Assembly: GCF_018555455.1 (NCBI RefSeq)
Contig: NZ_JAFEJU010000011.1
Coordinates: 1-61,184, forward strand
Reading direction: 5' to 3'
DNA: 61,184 nucleotides
Source of the DNA: Bifidobacterium colobi
GTDB taxonomy: Bacteria > Actinomycetota > Actinomycetes > Actinomycetales > Bifidobacteriaceae
This document shows, piece after piece, positions 1 to 6,269 of the stretch. The notes under the pieces are model-generated. The model was not told the DNA's origin, did no database searches, and saw only the letters and a list, made by a program, of their open reading frames with translations. The translations under genes and the position numbers were made by a program. How positions within the stretch are numbered: position 1 is the stretch's first letter; each line of letters opens with the position of its first letter.

Positions 1-10
1 CGACCTATTC

Positions 11-118
11 CAGACACACATTATGGCCGACCTCAAGTTCCCCACCAACACAACTTAAACATGAGAAACACTTACTGCCACAAAGGAAAACAAGCCAAAA
101 CAGACACACATTTTGGCC
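11..118. repeat. Pair of 18-bp direct repeats
   Basis: CAGACACACATTWTGGCC occurs at 11-28 (W=A) and at 101-118 (W=T), 90 bp apart in the same orientation. The second copy overlaps a hairpin behind the first gene. No complete gene is visible in the first 117 bases; a short open frame ending with a TAA near base 58 may be the tail of a gene outside the window. The role of the repeat is unknown. Confidence 0.5.
94..117 (-). terminator. Terminator-like hairpin behind the first HTH gene
   Basis: GCCAAAA and TTTTGGC form a 7-bp stem around a 10-nt loop. Read on the minus strand it is followed by a T-rich stretch (TTGTTTTCC), as in a Rho-independent terminator for the minus-strand HTH gene that ends at its edge. 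Confidence 0.5.
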
Positions 119-426
119 TATAACCCCAAAGATGCACCTCCGTCACTGCTCATTCCGCGCATCATCTGCTCGTACATCGACGTATCCAGCAGGGAGAGCG
201 GGGGGACGTTGAAGAATTCCGCCACTGCGGCGATGTCCTGGATGGTCCAGGAAGTCTTGCCGGTCATCTTCGCGGACACGGCGCCCCTCTTCAGCCCCAG
301 TGCCGCGCAAAGTGACTGCTGGGTCATCCCGCGGCCGGTCAGCTGCATGTTGACGTTCCAGATGAATACCTTCTGCAGGTAGTCGCCGAGTCCATTGGAT
401 TCGGGCGACGATTCGATTTTTGCCAT
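118..426 (-). CDS. Small helix-turn-helix (XRE-like) DNA-binding protein
   Basis: A 102-residue protein. The middle part (GMTQQSLCAALGLKRGAVSA, about residues 36-55) reads as a helix-turn-helix of the Cro/C1 type, followed by a segment (IQDIAAVAEFFNVPP) typical of XRE domains. The ATG was chosen because AAAGGA sits 6 nt upstream; the frame stays open further upstream but without a ribosome site. It is divergent from a second HTH gene with inverted repeats between them, the arrangement of a regulatory switch. No catalytic domain is present. Target and function are not known. Confidence 0.75.
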   Translation of the reverse strand: MAKIESSPESNGLGDYLQKVFIWNVNMQLTGRGMTQQSLCAALGLKRGAVSAKMTGKTSWTIQDIAAVAEFFNVPPLSLLDTSMYEQMMRGMSSDGGASLGL

Positions 427-441
427 ATCAAGTCCTTTCAA

Positions 442-468
442 ATTGGAGTTGTCCAATATCGATGGACA
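442..468. promoter_or_regulatory. Overlapping inverted repeats between divergent HTH genes
   Basis: ATTGGA-GTTG-TCCAAT (442-457) overlaps TGTCCA-N7-TGGACA (450-468). Both are perfect 6-bp arm palindromes sharing TCCA. They lie just upstream of the minus-strand HTH gene, where a repressor operator would be expected. That either HTH protein binds here is inference. Confidence 0.5.
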
Positions 469-546
469 TAATCCTACAACAATGATTTGCTGCTGTGCAA
501 GTTTCTTGATATATTGTCTATTGTGAATGGACTGACGGCAAAAATA

Positions 547-810
547 ATGGATTCTCCGATGCGTCGCTATATGACGGCGGCGGGTCTGAGCTGCCGAGAC
601 CTCGCGAGGGAGATGGGTACGTCCAAATCCTCGGTCGCGGGAAAGGTCAACGGCTCGATACCATGGCAGCAGTCCGACCTGATCTGGCTGGCCATTCACC
701 GAAACCTGTCCCCTGGGTATGTGCTCGGCATCGACGCCTATCTCACGGATGGCGGGTGGAAACCCGAAACGAGAATCCCCGGACCGGCTGGAACCCGGCG
801 CGGGGATTGA
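547..810 (+). CDS. Small helix-turn-helix protein
   Basis: An 87-residue protein starting MDSPMRRYMTAAGLSCRDLA. Residues about 6-35 (LSCRDLAREMGTSKSSVAGK) match a Cro/C1-type helix-turn-helix with the usual Gly turn. The tail is basic and Pro/Gly-rich. No convincing Shine-Dalgarno precedes the ATG, so the start is uncertain and an upstream TTG at 487 is an alternative. It is divergently transcribed from the preceding HTH gene, and both may recognise the palindromes between them. It may control the small genes that follow. Confidence 0.6.
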   Translation: MDSPMRRYMTAAGLSCRDLAREMGTSKSSVAGKVNGSIPWQQSDLIWLAIHRNLSPGYVLGIDAYLTDGGWKPETRIPGPAGTRRGD

Positions 811-896
811 ACGGCAACAACCATGGAGCCGCGGGCGCGCATATCCGCCAAGATCAGACGCCCGTCGTTCCGATTCCCCGAAGGAGGGTCATCGCC

Positions 897-1070
897 ATGA
901 CCGATTCTACCAATACCGCCGGCATTCGCCCGGCATCCGTCTTCGAGCCTAATCGCCAGCGCGACGCCGCGCGGCGGACGACGCGGGCCGGCGGCAAAGT
1001 CGATCTGCGCATCGCGAAGGCGCATGTGCTGTCCATGCTCGCCCACCCGTCCCGGGGCTCGCGCCGCTGA
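897..1070 (+). CDS. Small basic hypothetical protein (57 aa)
   Basis: Starts MTDSTNTAGIRPASVFEPN and is preceded by AAGGAGG with 8-nt spacing, one of the strongest ribosome sites in this block; this selects the start. The product is Arg-rich, has no membrane segment and resembles no family I recognise. It heads a tight run of + genes leading to the replication-like and partition genes, so a role in element maintenance or its control is possible but not shown. Confidence 0.6.
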   Translation: MTDSTNTAGIRPASVFEPNRQRDAARRTTRAGGKVDLRIAKAHVLSMLAHPSRGSRR

Positions 1071-1111
1071 GGCGCGCGTCCGCGGACCGTTTCCCCGATA
1101 CCGGCCGAACC

Positions 1112-1267
1112 ATGTGGTGGCTGGTCGTTGCCGCCGTGTGCGTGTCCGGCGGCGTTCTCTCGTATGCGTTGTGCCGCGCCGCCCGTCTGGGCGACGACAT
1201 CGGCGCGAGGCTGCGCGAACGCCGCGAAGCGGACCCGGCGCATGACGGCGGGAAGGTCGAACGATGA
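1112..1267 (+). CDS. Small single-pass membrane protein (51 aa)
   Basis: Starts MWWLVVAAVCVSGGVLSYAL, a hydrophobic stretch that would span the membrane once, followed by a charged Arg/Glu/Asp tail of about 30 residues. Its stop codon overlaps the start of the next gene in an ATGA, which supports it as a real coupled gene despite its size. The ribosome site is weak. Small one-pass proteins are common in plasmid and ICE maintenance regions; no function can be assigned. Confidence 0.55.
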   Translation: MWWLVVAAVCVSGGVLSYALCRAARLGDDIGARLRERREADPAHDGGKVER

Positions 1268-2457
1268 GCAGCAGAGCCGAGAACTGGGCATGGGAGCGCG
1301 ACGACGTCAAGGGCATCACCAAGTTCGTGCTGGTGTACCTGGCCCGCCGCGCCTACTACGACGATGGCGCCGCCGCGTGGCCGAGCGTGGAGACCATCGC
1401 GTTCAACTGCGGGTGCTGTGAGCGCACCGTGATCCGTTCGTTGCAGGAGTTGGAGCGCAAGGGCTACATCAGGCCCGGCGATCAGGAGATGTCGGCGCGC
1501 AACCCGCGCACGCGCAAGCCGATCGCCAAGGGACACCGCTCGCGCGTATGGGACGTCGTCATGGACGGCGACCACGCCGCCGAGAACATCGAGGAGAAGC
1601 CCAGGAATCTGGACGCGCTGGCGGAAGGCGACGGCAAACCGGATCCAGACAAGGACAATTTGTCACCCGACGGATTGTCACCCGAACCGAAGGGCGTGGA
1701 GCCGAGGACAAATTGTCCCGGAATCTTGGACAGAAAGTCACCCAATAGACAAGTGATAAACAATTCTCCCCTCATCCCCTTCGGGGATGCTCCCCTCAAC
1801 GCCGAACAAGCCTCCACGAAGACCGAACCCGTTCCGGCGACCGATTGGGGCAAGGCCCTGCCTCCAAGGGGCTGCAGGAACCCGCTATGGGTGCCCGAAC
1901 CCGGCAAGCTGCCCGAGCCGGTCACAGAACGCGCCGGCCAGGAGGTGCGCGTGCTCGACGGCATCCGCCGGCGCATGCTCGCCGTGGACCAGAGGTTCGA
2001 TGTTCCGGCGACCATGGCCGACCGCAAGGCCGTCCACTCGCTGCTGATCGATCGCCCGTACGGCGAGATCGTCGCGACGATGGACTGGGCGTACCGCAAC
2101 CGCTACTGGCTGCCCCGGCTCACCAGCGGCGCCAGGTTCGCCGCGAACTACGTGCAGCTGCGACTGGAAATGCTCACCCATCCCGATCCGACGGGCAAGC
2201 GGGCGCCAGACGCCCCGCTGCCGGTCGTCAAGGACCCCAACCGGGCGATACCGGTCAGCTCGTCGTCCGCGAGCCGCGTGCCGATCTACGGGGCGGCGCT
2301 GCTGCGCACCTCGCTGTGTCAGGAACACATCGAAGGCGCCATCTCGCAGGAGGCGTGCCCGGTATGCGCGTATGACAAACGCAACCACGCCACCCACGAC
2401 GTCGCCGGGCGCCGCAAGGCGAAAGCCGTTGCGCCGGCGGAGGCGGTGCGGCCATGA
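1264..2457 (+). CDS. HTH_36-type replication-initiator-like protein
   Basis: A 397-residue protein. The N-terminus (residues about 5-75) contains a winged helix-turn-helix of the HTH_36 kind (WPSVETIAFNCGCCERTVIR then LQELERKGYI), typical of plasmid or phage replication initiators and replisome organisers. A charged, low-complexity linker follows. The C-terminal 200 residues are a second folded region ending with a CQEH...CPVC Cys pair set that may bind metal. It overlaps the small membrane protein upstream and the WhiB gene downstream by ATGA junctions, so all three are probably one translationally coupled unit. A transcription regulator is the main alternative. Confidence 0.6.
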   Translation: MSSRAENWAWERDDVKGITKFVLVYLARRAYYDDGAAAWPSVETIAFNCGCCERTVIRSLQELERKGYIRPGDQEMSARNPRTRKPIAKGHRSRVWDVVMDGDHAAENIEEKPRNLDALAEGDGKPDPDKDNLSPDGLSPEPKGVEPRTNCPGILDRKSPNRQVINNSPLIPFGDAPLNAEQASTKTEPVPATDWGKALPPRGCRNPLWVPEPGKLPEPVTERAGQEVRVLDGIRRRMLAVDQRFDVPATMADRKAVHSLLIDRPYGEIVATMDWAYRNRYWLPRLTSGARFAANYVQLRLEMLTHPDPTGKRAPDAPLPVVKDPNRAIPVSSSSASRVPIYGAALLRTSLCQEHIEGAISQEACPVCAYDKRNHATHDVAGRRKAKAVAPAEAVRP

Positions 2458-2981
2458 GCGGGGACGGGCAGCGTCTTGAGGCGTGGAAGAAGGCCGGCGA
2501 ATGCCGCGATTTCCCGCAACCATGGTCCGACTACCTGTGGTCGCTGGAGTTCGAGCATCGTCCCGGCGACGCGAAGGCGTTCCACTCGGTCGCCAAGGCC
2601 GTGTGCGAACGATGCCCGGTACGCGCCGAATGCCTGGCCTATGCGGCCAGCGGCGGGCTCGAATGGGGCGTGTACGGCGGCAAGGTGTGCACCGACCGGC
2701 GCAGGATCGCGCGCATGGCCGAAGCCGACGGCGTCCCCTGCCGGGACCGCGGCCTGCCGTGGCCGCAACGCTGGCGGCTGCTCACGGACTGGATACGCAC
2801 CCATCGGAACGTGTTCGACGAAGCCACCGACGAGGCCAGCGCCGAACGCCAGCAACGACGCCTGCGCGCACGGGGCAGGACGGCCAATCGCCCCGCCCCG
2901 CATGAGCCGTCAGGCAATCAAACATTCAAACAAGCAGGAATCCAAGCAATCAGACAAGCAGACAATCAGGCGGCCGACTGA
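2454..2981 (+). CDS. WhiB-family iron-sulfur regulator
   Basis: A 175-residue WhiB-like protein. Four cysteines are in the family pattern: C17 (GECRDF) then CERCPVRAEC near residues 51-60, which would hold a [4Fe-4S] cluster. The G/W turn EWGVYGG follows, then a basic helix (DRRRIARM) for DNA contact. WhiB proteins are restricted to actinobacteria and their phages and plasmids, which places the host. The last 30 residues are encoded by CAA-rich repeat DNA (NQTFKQAGIQAIRQADNQ) and look like read-in of the intergenic repeat rather than a conserved tail. It probably regulates the element's own genes. Confidence 0.88.
   Translation: MSGDGQRLEAWKKAGECRDFPQPWSDYLWSLEFEHRPGDAKAFHSVAKAVCERCPVRAECLAYAASGGLEWGVYGGKVCTDRRRIARMAEADGVPCRDRGLPWPQRWRLLTDWIRTHRNVFDEATDEASAERQQRRLRARGRTANRPAPHEPSGNQTFKQAGIQAIRQADNQAAD
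2910..2980. repeat. CAA/CAAGCAATC-rich repeat block 1
   Basis: Degenerate short units such as CAATCAAACA, CAAGCAATC and ACAAGCAG are strung in the same direction, G-poor on the + strand, directly upstream of parA and overlapping the 3' end of the WhiB gene. Two further blocks of the same words lie at 3868-3945 and 4380-4500. They could be a centromere (parS-like) or operator for the partition system, or unstructured translation-enhancing leaders. Confidence 0.6.
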
Positions 2982-3024
2982 TCAGGTTCGCGTGATCGCC
3001 GGCAATCGCAAAGGAGAAGAACGA

Positions 3025-3621
3025 ATGCGCATCGCCATAGCCAACGCCAAGGGCGGGGTCGCGAAGACCACGTCCAGCATTTACATCGCCTCGGTCATCG
3101 TTTCCAGGGGCGGCAGCGCCGTCGTGTACGACGCGGACCCGCAGTCCAGCGCGAGCCTGTGGGCCGCCGCCGCTGAACAGACCGCGGACCCGCTGACGTT
3201 CGACGTGCTTCCGGCCAACCAGGCCACGCTCCGTCAGCTCGCCGCGGGAGCGGACCCGGACGAATGGGCGATCATCGACGCGCCGCCGCAGGGGCCGACC
3301 CTGGACATGGCCATCAAGGCCGCCGACTTCGTGATCGTGCCGGCGTCGGACTCGCCCATGGACCTCCAGCAGGCATGGAGCACCCTCGACATGGCCAGGA
3401 TGAGCACGCCAGCCGCGCTGCTGCTGGTCAAGGCCGAACGCAACACGAAGGCGTTCCGCGACACCATGGACGCGCTCAACGCCATGGACACGCCCCGGTT
3501 CGACACGATCGTGCCGAAGGCCCAGTCCTACAAGCGTTCGCTCGGCACCAACCCGCACCAGCTGGGCGAATACCGGGACCTCGTCACCGAACTCCAGCAG
3601 ATCGCCGGAAAGCAGGAGTGA
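3025..3621 (+). CDS. parA: ParA-like partition ATPase
   Basis: A 198-residue small ParA/MinD-type ATPase (type Ib length). The deviant Walker A, KGGVAKTT, begins at residue 9; VVYDADPQSSAS is the A' motif and AIIDAPPQ the Walker B. It lacks the N-terminal HTH of type Ia ParA. The ATG is chosen from AAGGAGAAGAACG in front. The immediate downstream gene encodes a ribbon-helix-helix-like protein, the usual partner for small ParA, and CAA-rich repeats flank the pair. It likely keeps the element stably inherited while extrachromosomal. A ParB-family gene also lies far away at 40.4 kb. Confidence 0.85.
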   Translation: MRIAIANAKGGVAKTTSSIYIASVIVSRGGSAVVYDADPQSSASLWAAAAEQTADPLTFDVLPANQATLRQLAAGADPDEWAIIDAPPQGPTLDMAIKAADFVIVPASDSPMDLQQAWSTLDMARMSTPAALLLVKAERNTKAFRDTMDALNAMDTPRFDTIVPKAQSYKRSLGTNPHQLGEYRDLVTELQQIAGKQE

Positions 3622-3625
3622 GACC

Positions 3626-3865
3626 ATGCAGGGCAACTACCAGCCACTGGCACGGCCGGTGCCGTTCGACGACGTGCTGCGTCAGCAGAACAAGACCTCC
3701 AAGACCACGGGCGAACCGCTGGTCATGCTCTCATTGCGCATACCCGTGTCGCTCAAGACCCGGCTCAAGACCACGGCCGCCGCGCACGGACTGCCCATGC
3801 AGCAGCTCCTGCGCGTCGCCATCGAACGCGAGCTCGACCGGCTCGACGGCGACGATGAGCCGTAA
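3626..3865 (+). CDS. Ribbon-helix-helix-like ParA partner
   Basis: A 79-residue protein whose C-terminal half, VMLSLRIPVSLKTRLKTTAA followed by PMQQLLRVAIEREL, fits a ribbon-helix-helix fold: one strand then two helices. It starts 4 nt after parA with GGAG in front, so it is co-expressed. Small ParA proteins typically pair with such a centromere-binding and autorepressing protein. Candidate sites are the CAA-rich repeats before parA and immediately after this gene. The partner role is inferred from order and fold, not from sequence identity. Confidence 0.65.
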   Translation: MQGNYQPLARPVPFDDVLRQQNKTSKTTGEPLVMLSLRIPVSLKTRLKTTAAAHGLPMQQLLRVAIERELDRLDGDDEP

Positions 3866-3867
3866 CC

Positions 3868-3945
3868 CGTCAGACAATCAAGCAATCCAACAAGTCAGCA
3901 CCCAAACATTCAGGCAGTCAAACATGCAGACGCAATCCGGCAAGC
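3868..3945. repeat. CAA/CAAGCAATC-rich repeat block 2
   Basis: The same words as block 1 (CAGACAATCAAGCAATCC, CAAACATTCAGGCAGTCAAAC) fill the gap between the RHH-like gene and the next gene, ending just before its ribosome site. Confidence 0.6.
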
Positions 3946-3971
3946 CGGCGCGTCTGCGGAAAGGAGACACT

Positions 3972-4379
3972 ATGGACTATTCGATGGAGGTCTCCGTGCT
4001 CGGCGACCGGATCAGCATCGGCGAGGAGGCGCACGTCATCACCCTCGGCGTGAACACGGGATTCCCCGCGGGCTCCACGGCGGGACTGGCGTACACGCTC
4101 TCGCCATTGCAGGCCCGCGTGTTCGGCGCGCAGATGCGCGCGGCCGCGGACGCCGCCGAGGGGCATCCGGGCATGCCGTCCGACGAGGAGGTGAACGCGG
4201 CGGCGAAGGTGTTCTGCGGCGGCGTGTGGAACGGGTTCGACCCCGCCAGCATGATGCCGACCGAACAGTTCGACCGGTTCTGGGGCGACGGCGAGGGCCA
4301 CCAGCTCTACCTGGAGATCGCGCGCCACGCGCTCATCGCCGCCCGCATGTCCATCCTCGCCGGGCAAAACGAAAGCTGA
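3972..4379 (+). CDS. Hypothetical protein (135 aa)
   Basis: Starts MDYSMEVSVLGDRISIGEEA; the ATG lies 5 nt after AAGGAG, and an in-frame ATG at 3924 is less likely because it falls inside the repeat block. It is a soluble, mildly acidic protein with no signal peptide or membrane segment. The pattern (strand-rich N-terminus, helical middle LSPLQARVFGAQMRAAADAA) suggests a small folded domain, but I do not recognise the family. It lies in the partition block between two CAA-rich repeat blocks. Confidence 0.65.
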   Translation: MDYSMEVSVLGDRISIGEEAHVITLGVNTGFPAGSTAGLAYTLSPLQARVFGAQMRAAADAAEGHPGMPSDEEVNAAAKVFCGGVWNGFDPASMMPTEQFDRFWGDGEGHQLYLEIARHALIAARMSILAGQNES

Positions 4380-4500
4380 CAAGCAGACAAGCCCGCATAC
4401 AGGCAATCAAATAATCAAACTTGACTGCATGCAGTCAATCGGACATGCAAGCAATCAAGCAAGCCAACAAGCAGAAAAGCAAACAATCCAACAATCAGGA
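4380..4500. repeat. CAA/CAAGCAATC-rich repeat block 3 with an 18-bp palindrome
   Basis: This is the longest of the three CAA-rich blocks, with repeated CAAGCAATCAAGCAAGCC-like words. It contains the perfect palindrome TTGACTGCATGCAGTCAA at 4421-4438. The palindrome is a plausible binding site for a dimeric protein; the block precedes the small membrane protein gene. Confidence 0.6.
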
Positions 4501-4513
4501 ACGGAGCAGAACC

Positions 4514-4765
4514 ATGAACGACAACCATAATGAAGAAGAAGAGCCCTTCGACGGCACGAGCGAGGATTCCACGCTCGAAGACCAGATGAGCGCGCATATC
4601 GCTGCCATCGCCGCCAGCGGCGTCGCCGCCGAAGCCGAAGCCCTGGCCAACCGACAAGCCGACATGGCGGCCAAGGAACGCCACGAAACCAGACTGGCGC
4701 TCCTTGCCGCCGTCACCGTCATCGCAGGTCTTATGGCCTATGTAATCACTCGCATCGTCAAATAA
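4514..4765 (+). CDS. Small tail-anchored membrane protein (83 aa)
   Basis: Starts MNDNHNEEEEPFDG, with GGAG a few bases upstream. The first 60 residues are acidic then helical and Ala-rich. Residues about 61-79 (LALLAAVTVIAGLMAYVITR) form a single membrane span at the extreme C-terminus. This is the last gene of the partition block before a bidirectional hairpin. Function unknown; it may attach something to the membrane. Confidence 0.6.
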   Translation: MNDNHNEEEEPFDGTSEDSTLEDQMSAHIAAIAASGVAAEAEALANRQADMAAKERHETRLALLAAVTVIAGLMAYVITRIVK

Positions 4766-4789
4766 AGACGATGTTTCTGTCGCCTATCA

Positions 4790-4829
4790 TTTCAGGGACG
4801 GGTAATTCCTTGAATCCACGTCCCTGAAA
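4790..4829. terminator. Bidirectional hairpin between convergent genes
   Basis: TTTCAGGGACG and CGTCCCTGAAA make a perfect 11-bp stem with an 18-nt loop. It lies between the end of the + partition block and the end of the minus-strand abi gene, where a shared terminator is expected. Confidence 0.6.
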
Positions 4830-4866
4830 GGCGCGCGTTTCCCATTTATGCAATTAGGATGCCCCG

Positions 4867-5881
4867 TCAATGAGCTGAGCCATCGACTCGCCACAGCGGC
4901 GACACCCTCCATCCGTCAGGGAATCCCATGTCAGACTTTGGAATCTGAGGGTACCTGTCCATGAGGGAGATGAATTTCTCCGTCCATGCGGGTCCGTCGA
5001 TCTGGGATGTCAGGTAGTTCTCCATGGTGAGGAATGCAGCGGGGCCGGAGGACTTACGGAAGATATCCCAATCGTTGCCCCACCAACCCTTTGCATGGGA
5101 TCCGCTGCGATGCTTCGGCAGTTTCGGCGCTATGCGGGTGCTGGTTTCGTTCCAGAAGCGATCGTGGTGCGCGGTCATGTTCCGGGCCTGCCGGATAGTC
5201 TCAAGCCAATTGGAGAGGATTTTGGCGTCGCCGCGTACGGCGGGATTCGGGTTGGGGTTGAAGATATGCAGCCTGGTGGCCAGGCTTTCTCTTGATATGG
5301 TCTGGCGCTCCTTGGTAGAAGTTCTCCTTGAGTGTTCCGTAGCTCAGGCATCCGACGATCATCCAATACGGAGGCAGCGGATCGCTGTAGGTACTCCGGA
5401 AATGCCTGAGGTACGGAAGATTTGATTTGGTGAATGTCGAACGCAACGAGGAAAGGCAAGCCAGATGGTCGTCATAGCTCAACCCCGGGAGTCCTTCCCG
5501 TGTCATGTAGCCGAATTCGCCGCCGAATACCGATAGTTCATGGGCGAGGAAGCTCTTGAGATAGATCTCGATGGTGACGATGCCGTCGAATACCAGCATC
5601 CGCAGTTCCTGATCGAACAGGTATCTATCCCAGATATCCTTGAATTGCACATCTTGACGGAAGGGCAATGAGCGCTTCGCCGACTGCTCCGATACCGGGG
5701 TGAGGAACGGATACCAGTACCCTTTCAGCCGGAAGTATCCCACTTGCTCGATTCGGCGCTCAAGCAGCTCACGACTTATTCCGGACAAACCGTTGTCAAT
5801 AAGCTTGGCCGATAAATCATCCAATGATTTCGGCGGATGCTGCGGATAGGGGCGGAGCTGTGGAGTATCATTCTCGTCCAT
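4867..5881 (-). pseudogene. Abi_2/AbiF-type abortive infection gene, frameshifted
   Basis: Two frames together give about 335 residues of an Abi_2 family protein. The first frame starts MDENDTPQLRPYP after CGGAGGAACG and carries the family's GYFRLKGYWYPF and FDQELRMLVFDGIVTIEIYL segments up to LSYGTLKENFY. The continuation is in the other frame (ERQTISRESL...) and includes RNMTAHHDRFWNE, an R-x4-H HEPN ribonuclease motif. The change of frame lies near 5305-5315 and neither frame has a stop between the halves. The first frame alone ends at 5201 without the HEPN motif, so as sequenced the product should be dead. Such genes halt phage growth by cleaving host RNA. A sequencing error is possible. 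Confidence 0.75.
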
Positions 5882-5894
5882 CGTTCCTCCGATA

Positions 5895-5948
5895 AGAAAA
5901 ATGCCACCCTAGTGTGCTTCAGTGAGAGGCAATGGTGGCTTTTAACAT
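5895..5948 (-). ncRNA. Candidate small hairpin RNA in front of the abi gene
   Basis: On the minus strand a promoter-like pair (TTTACG, 17 nt, TACAAT; 5982-5954) would start a transcript of about 50 nt. Its body is GCCACC, a 25-nt loop, GGTGGC, then ATTTTT, the form of a short RNA ending in an intrinsic terminator, just before the abi ribosome site. AbiF-type genes are known to be accompanied by structured RNAs. Alternatively GGTGGCATTTTT is an integrase arm-type site, since the same 12 bases recur near the second integrase. I see no gene in 5949-6269. Confidence 0.4.
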
Positions 5949-6269
5949 CGCTAATTGTAGCGAATATATCGCCTTTCGTAAAGATACAGAACACTCCGTA
6001 CATCTAGTATCCAAAGCAGAGCGATGCACTAAATGTAGTATTCGCGTCATGTTTCATCCGTGAACGGGTTGCCAATCTTCGTCACATGTCCGCCGCAGCG
6101 TCGCTCGATGCGGGGTGATGCTGATGGTGCGTTCGGGGTCCGGCGGCCGGCCGTCGGGCTTGCGGGCGTGCTTTTCTTCCAGGGACCCGGGAGGAGGCGG
6201 GTTCTGGAGTCCCCGTCTCCTCCCTTTCCCGGAGAGGGGCTTGTGATCGCATGTGGGAAAGGATTTCGT

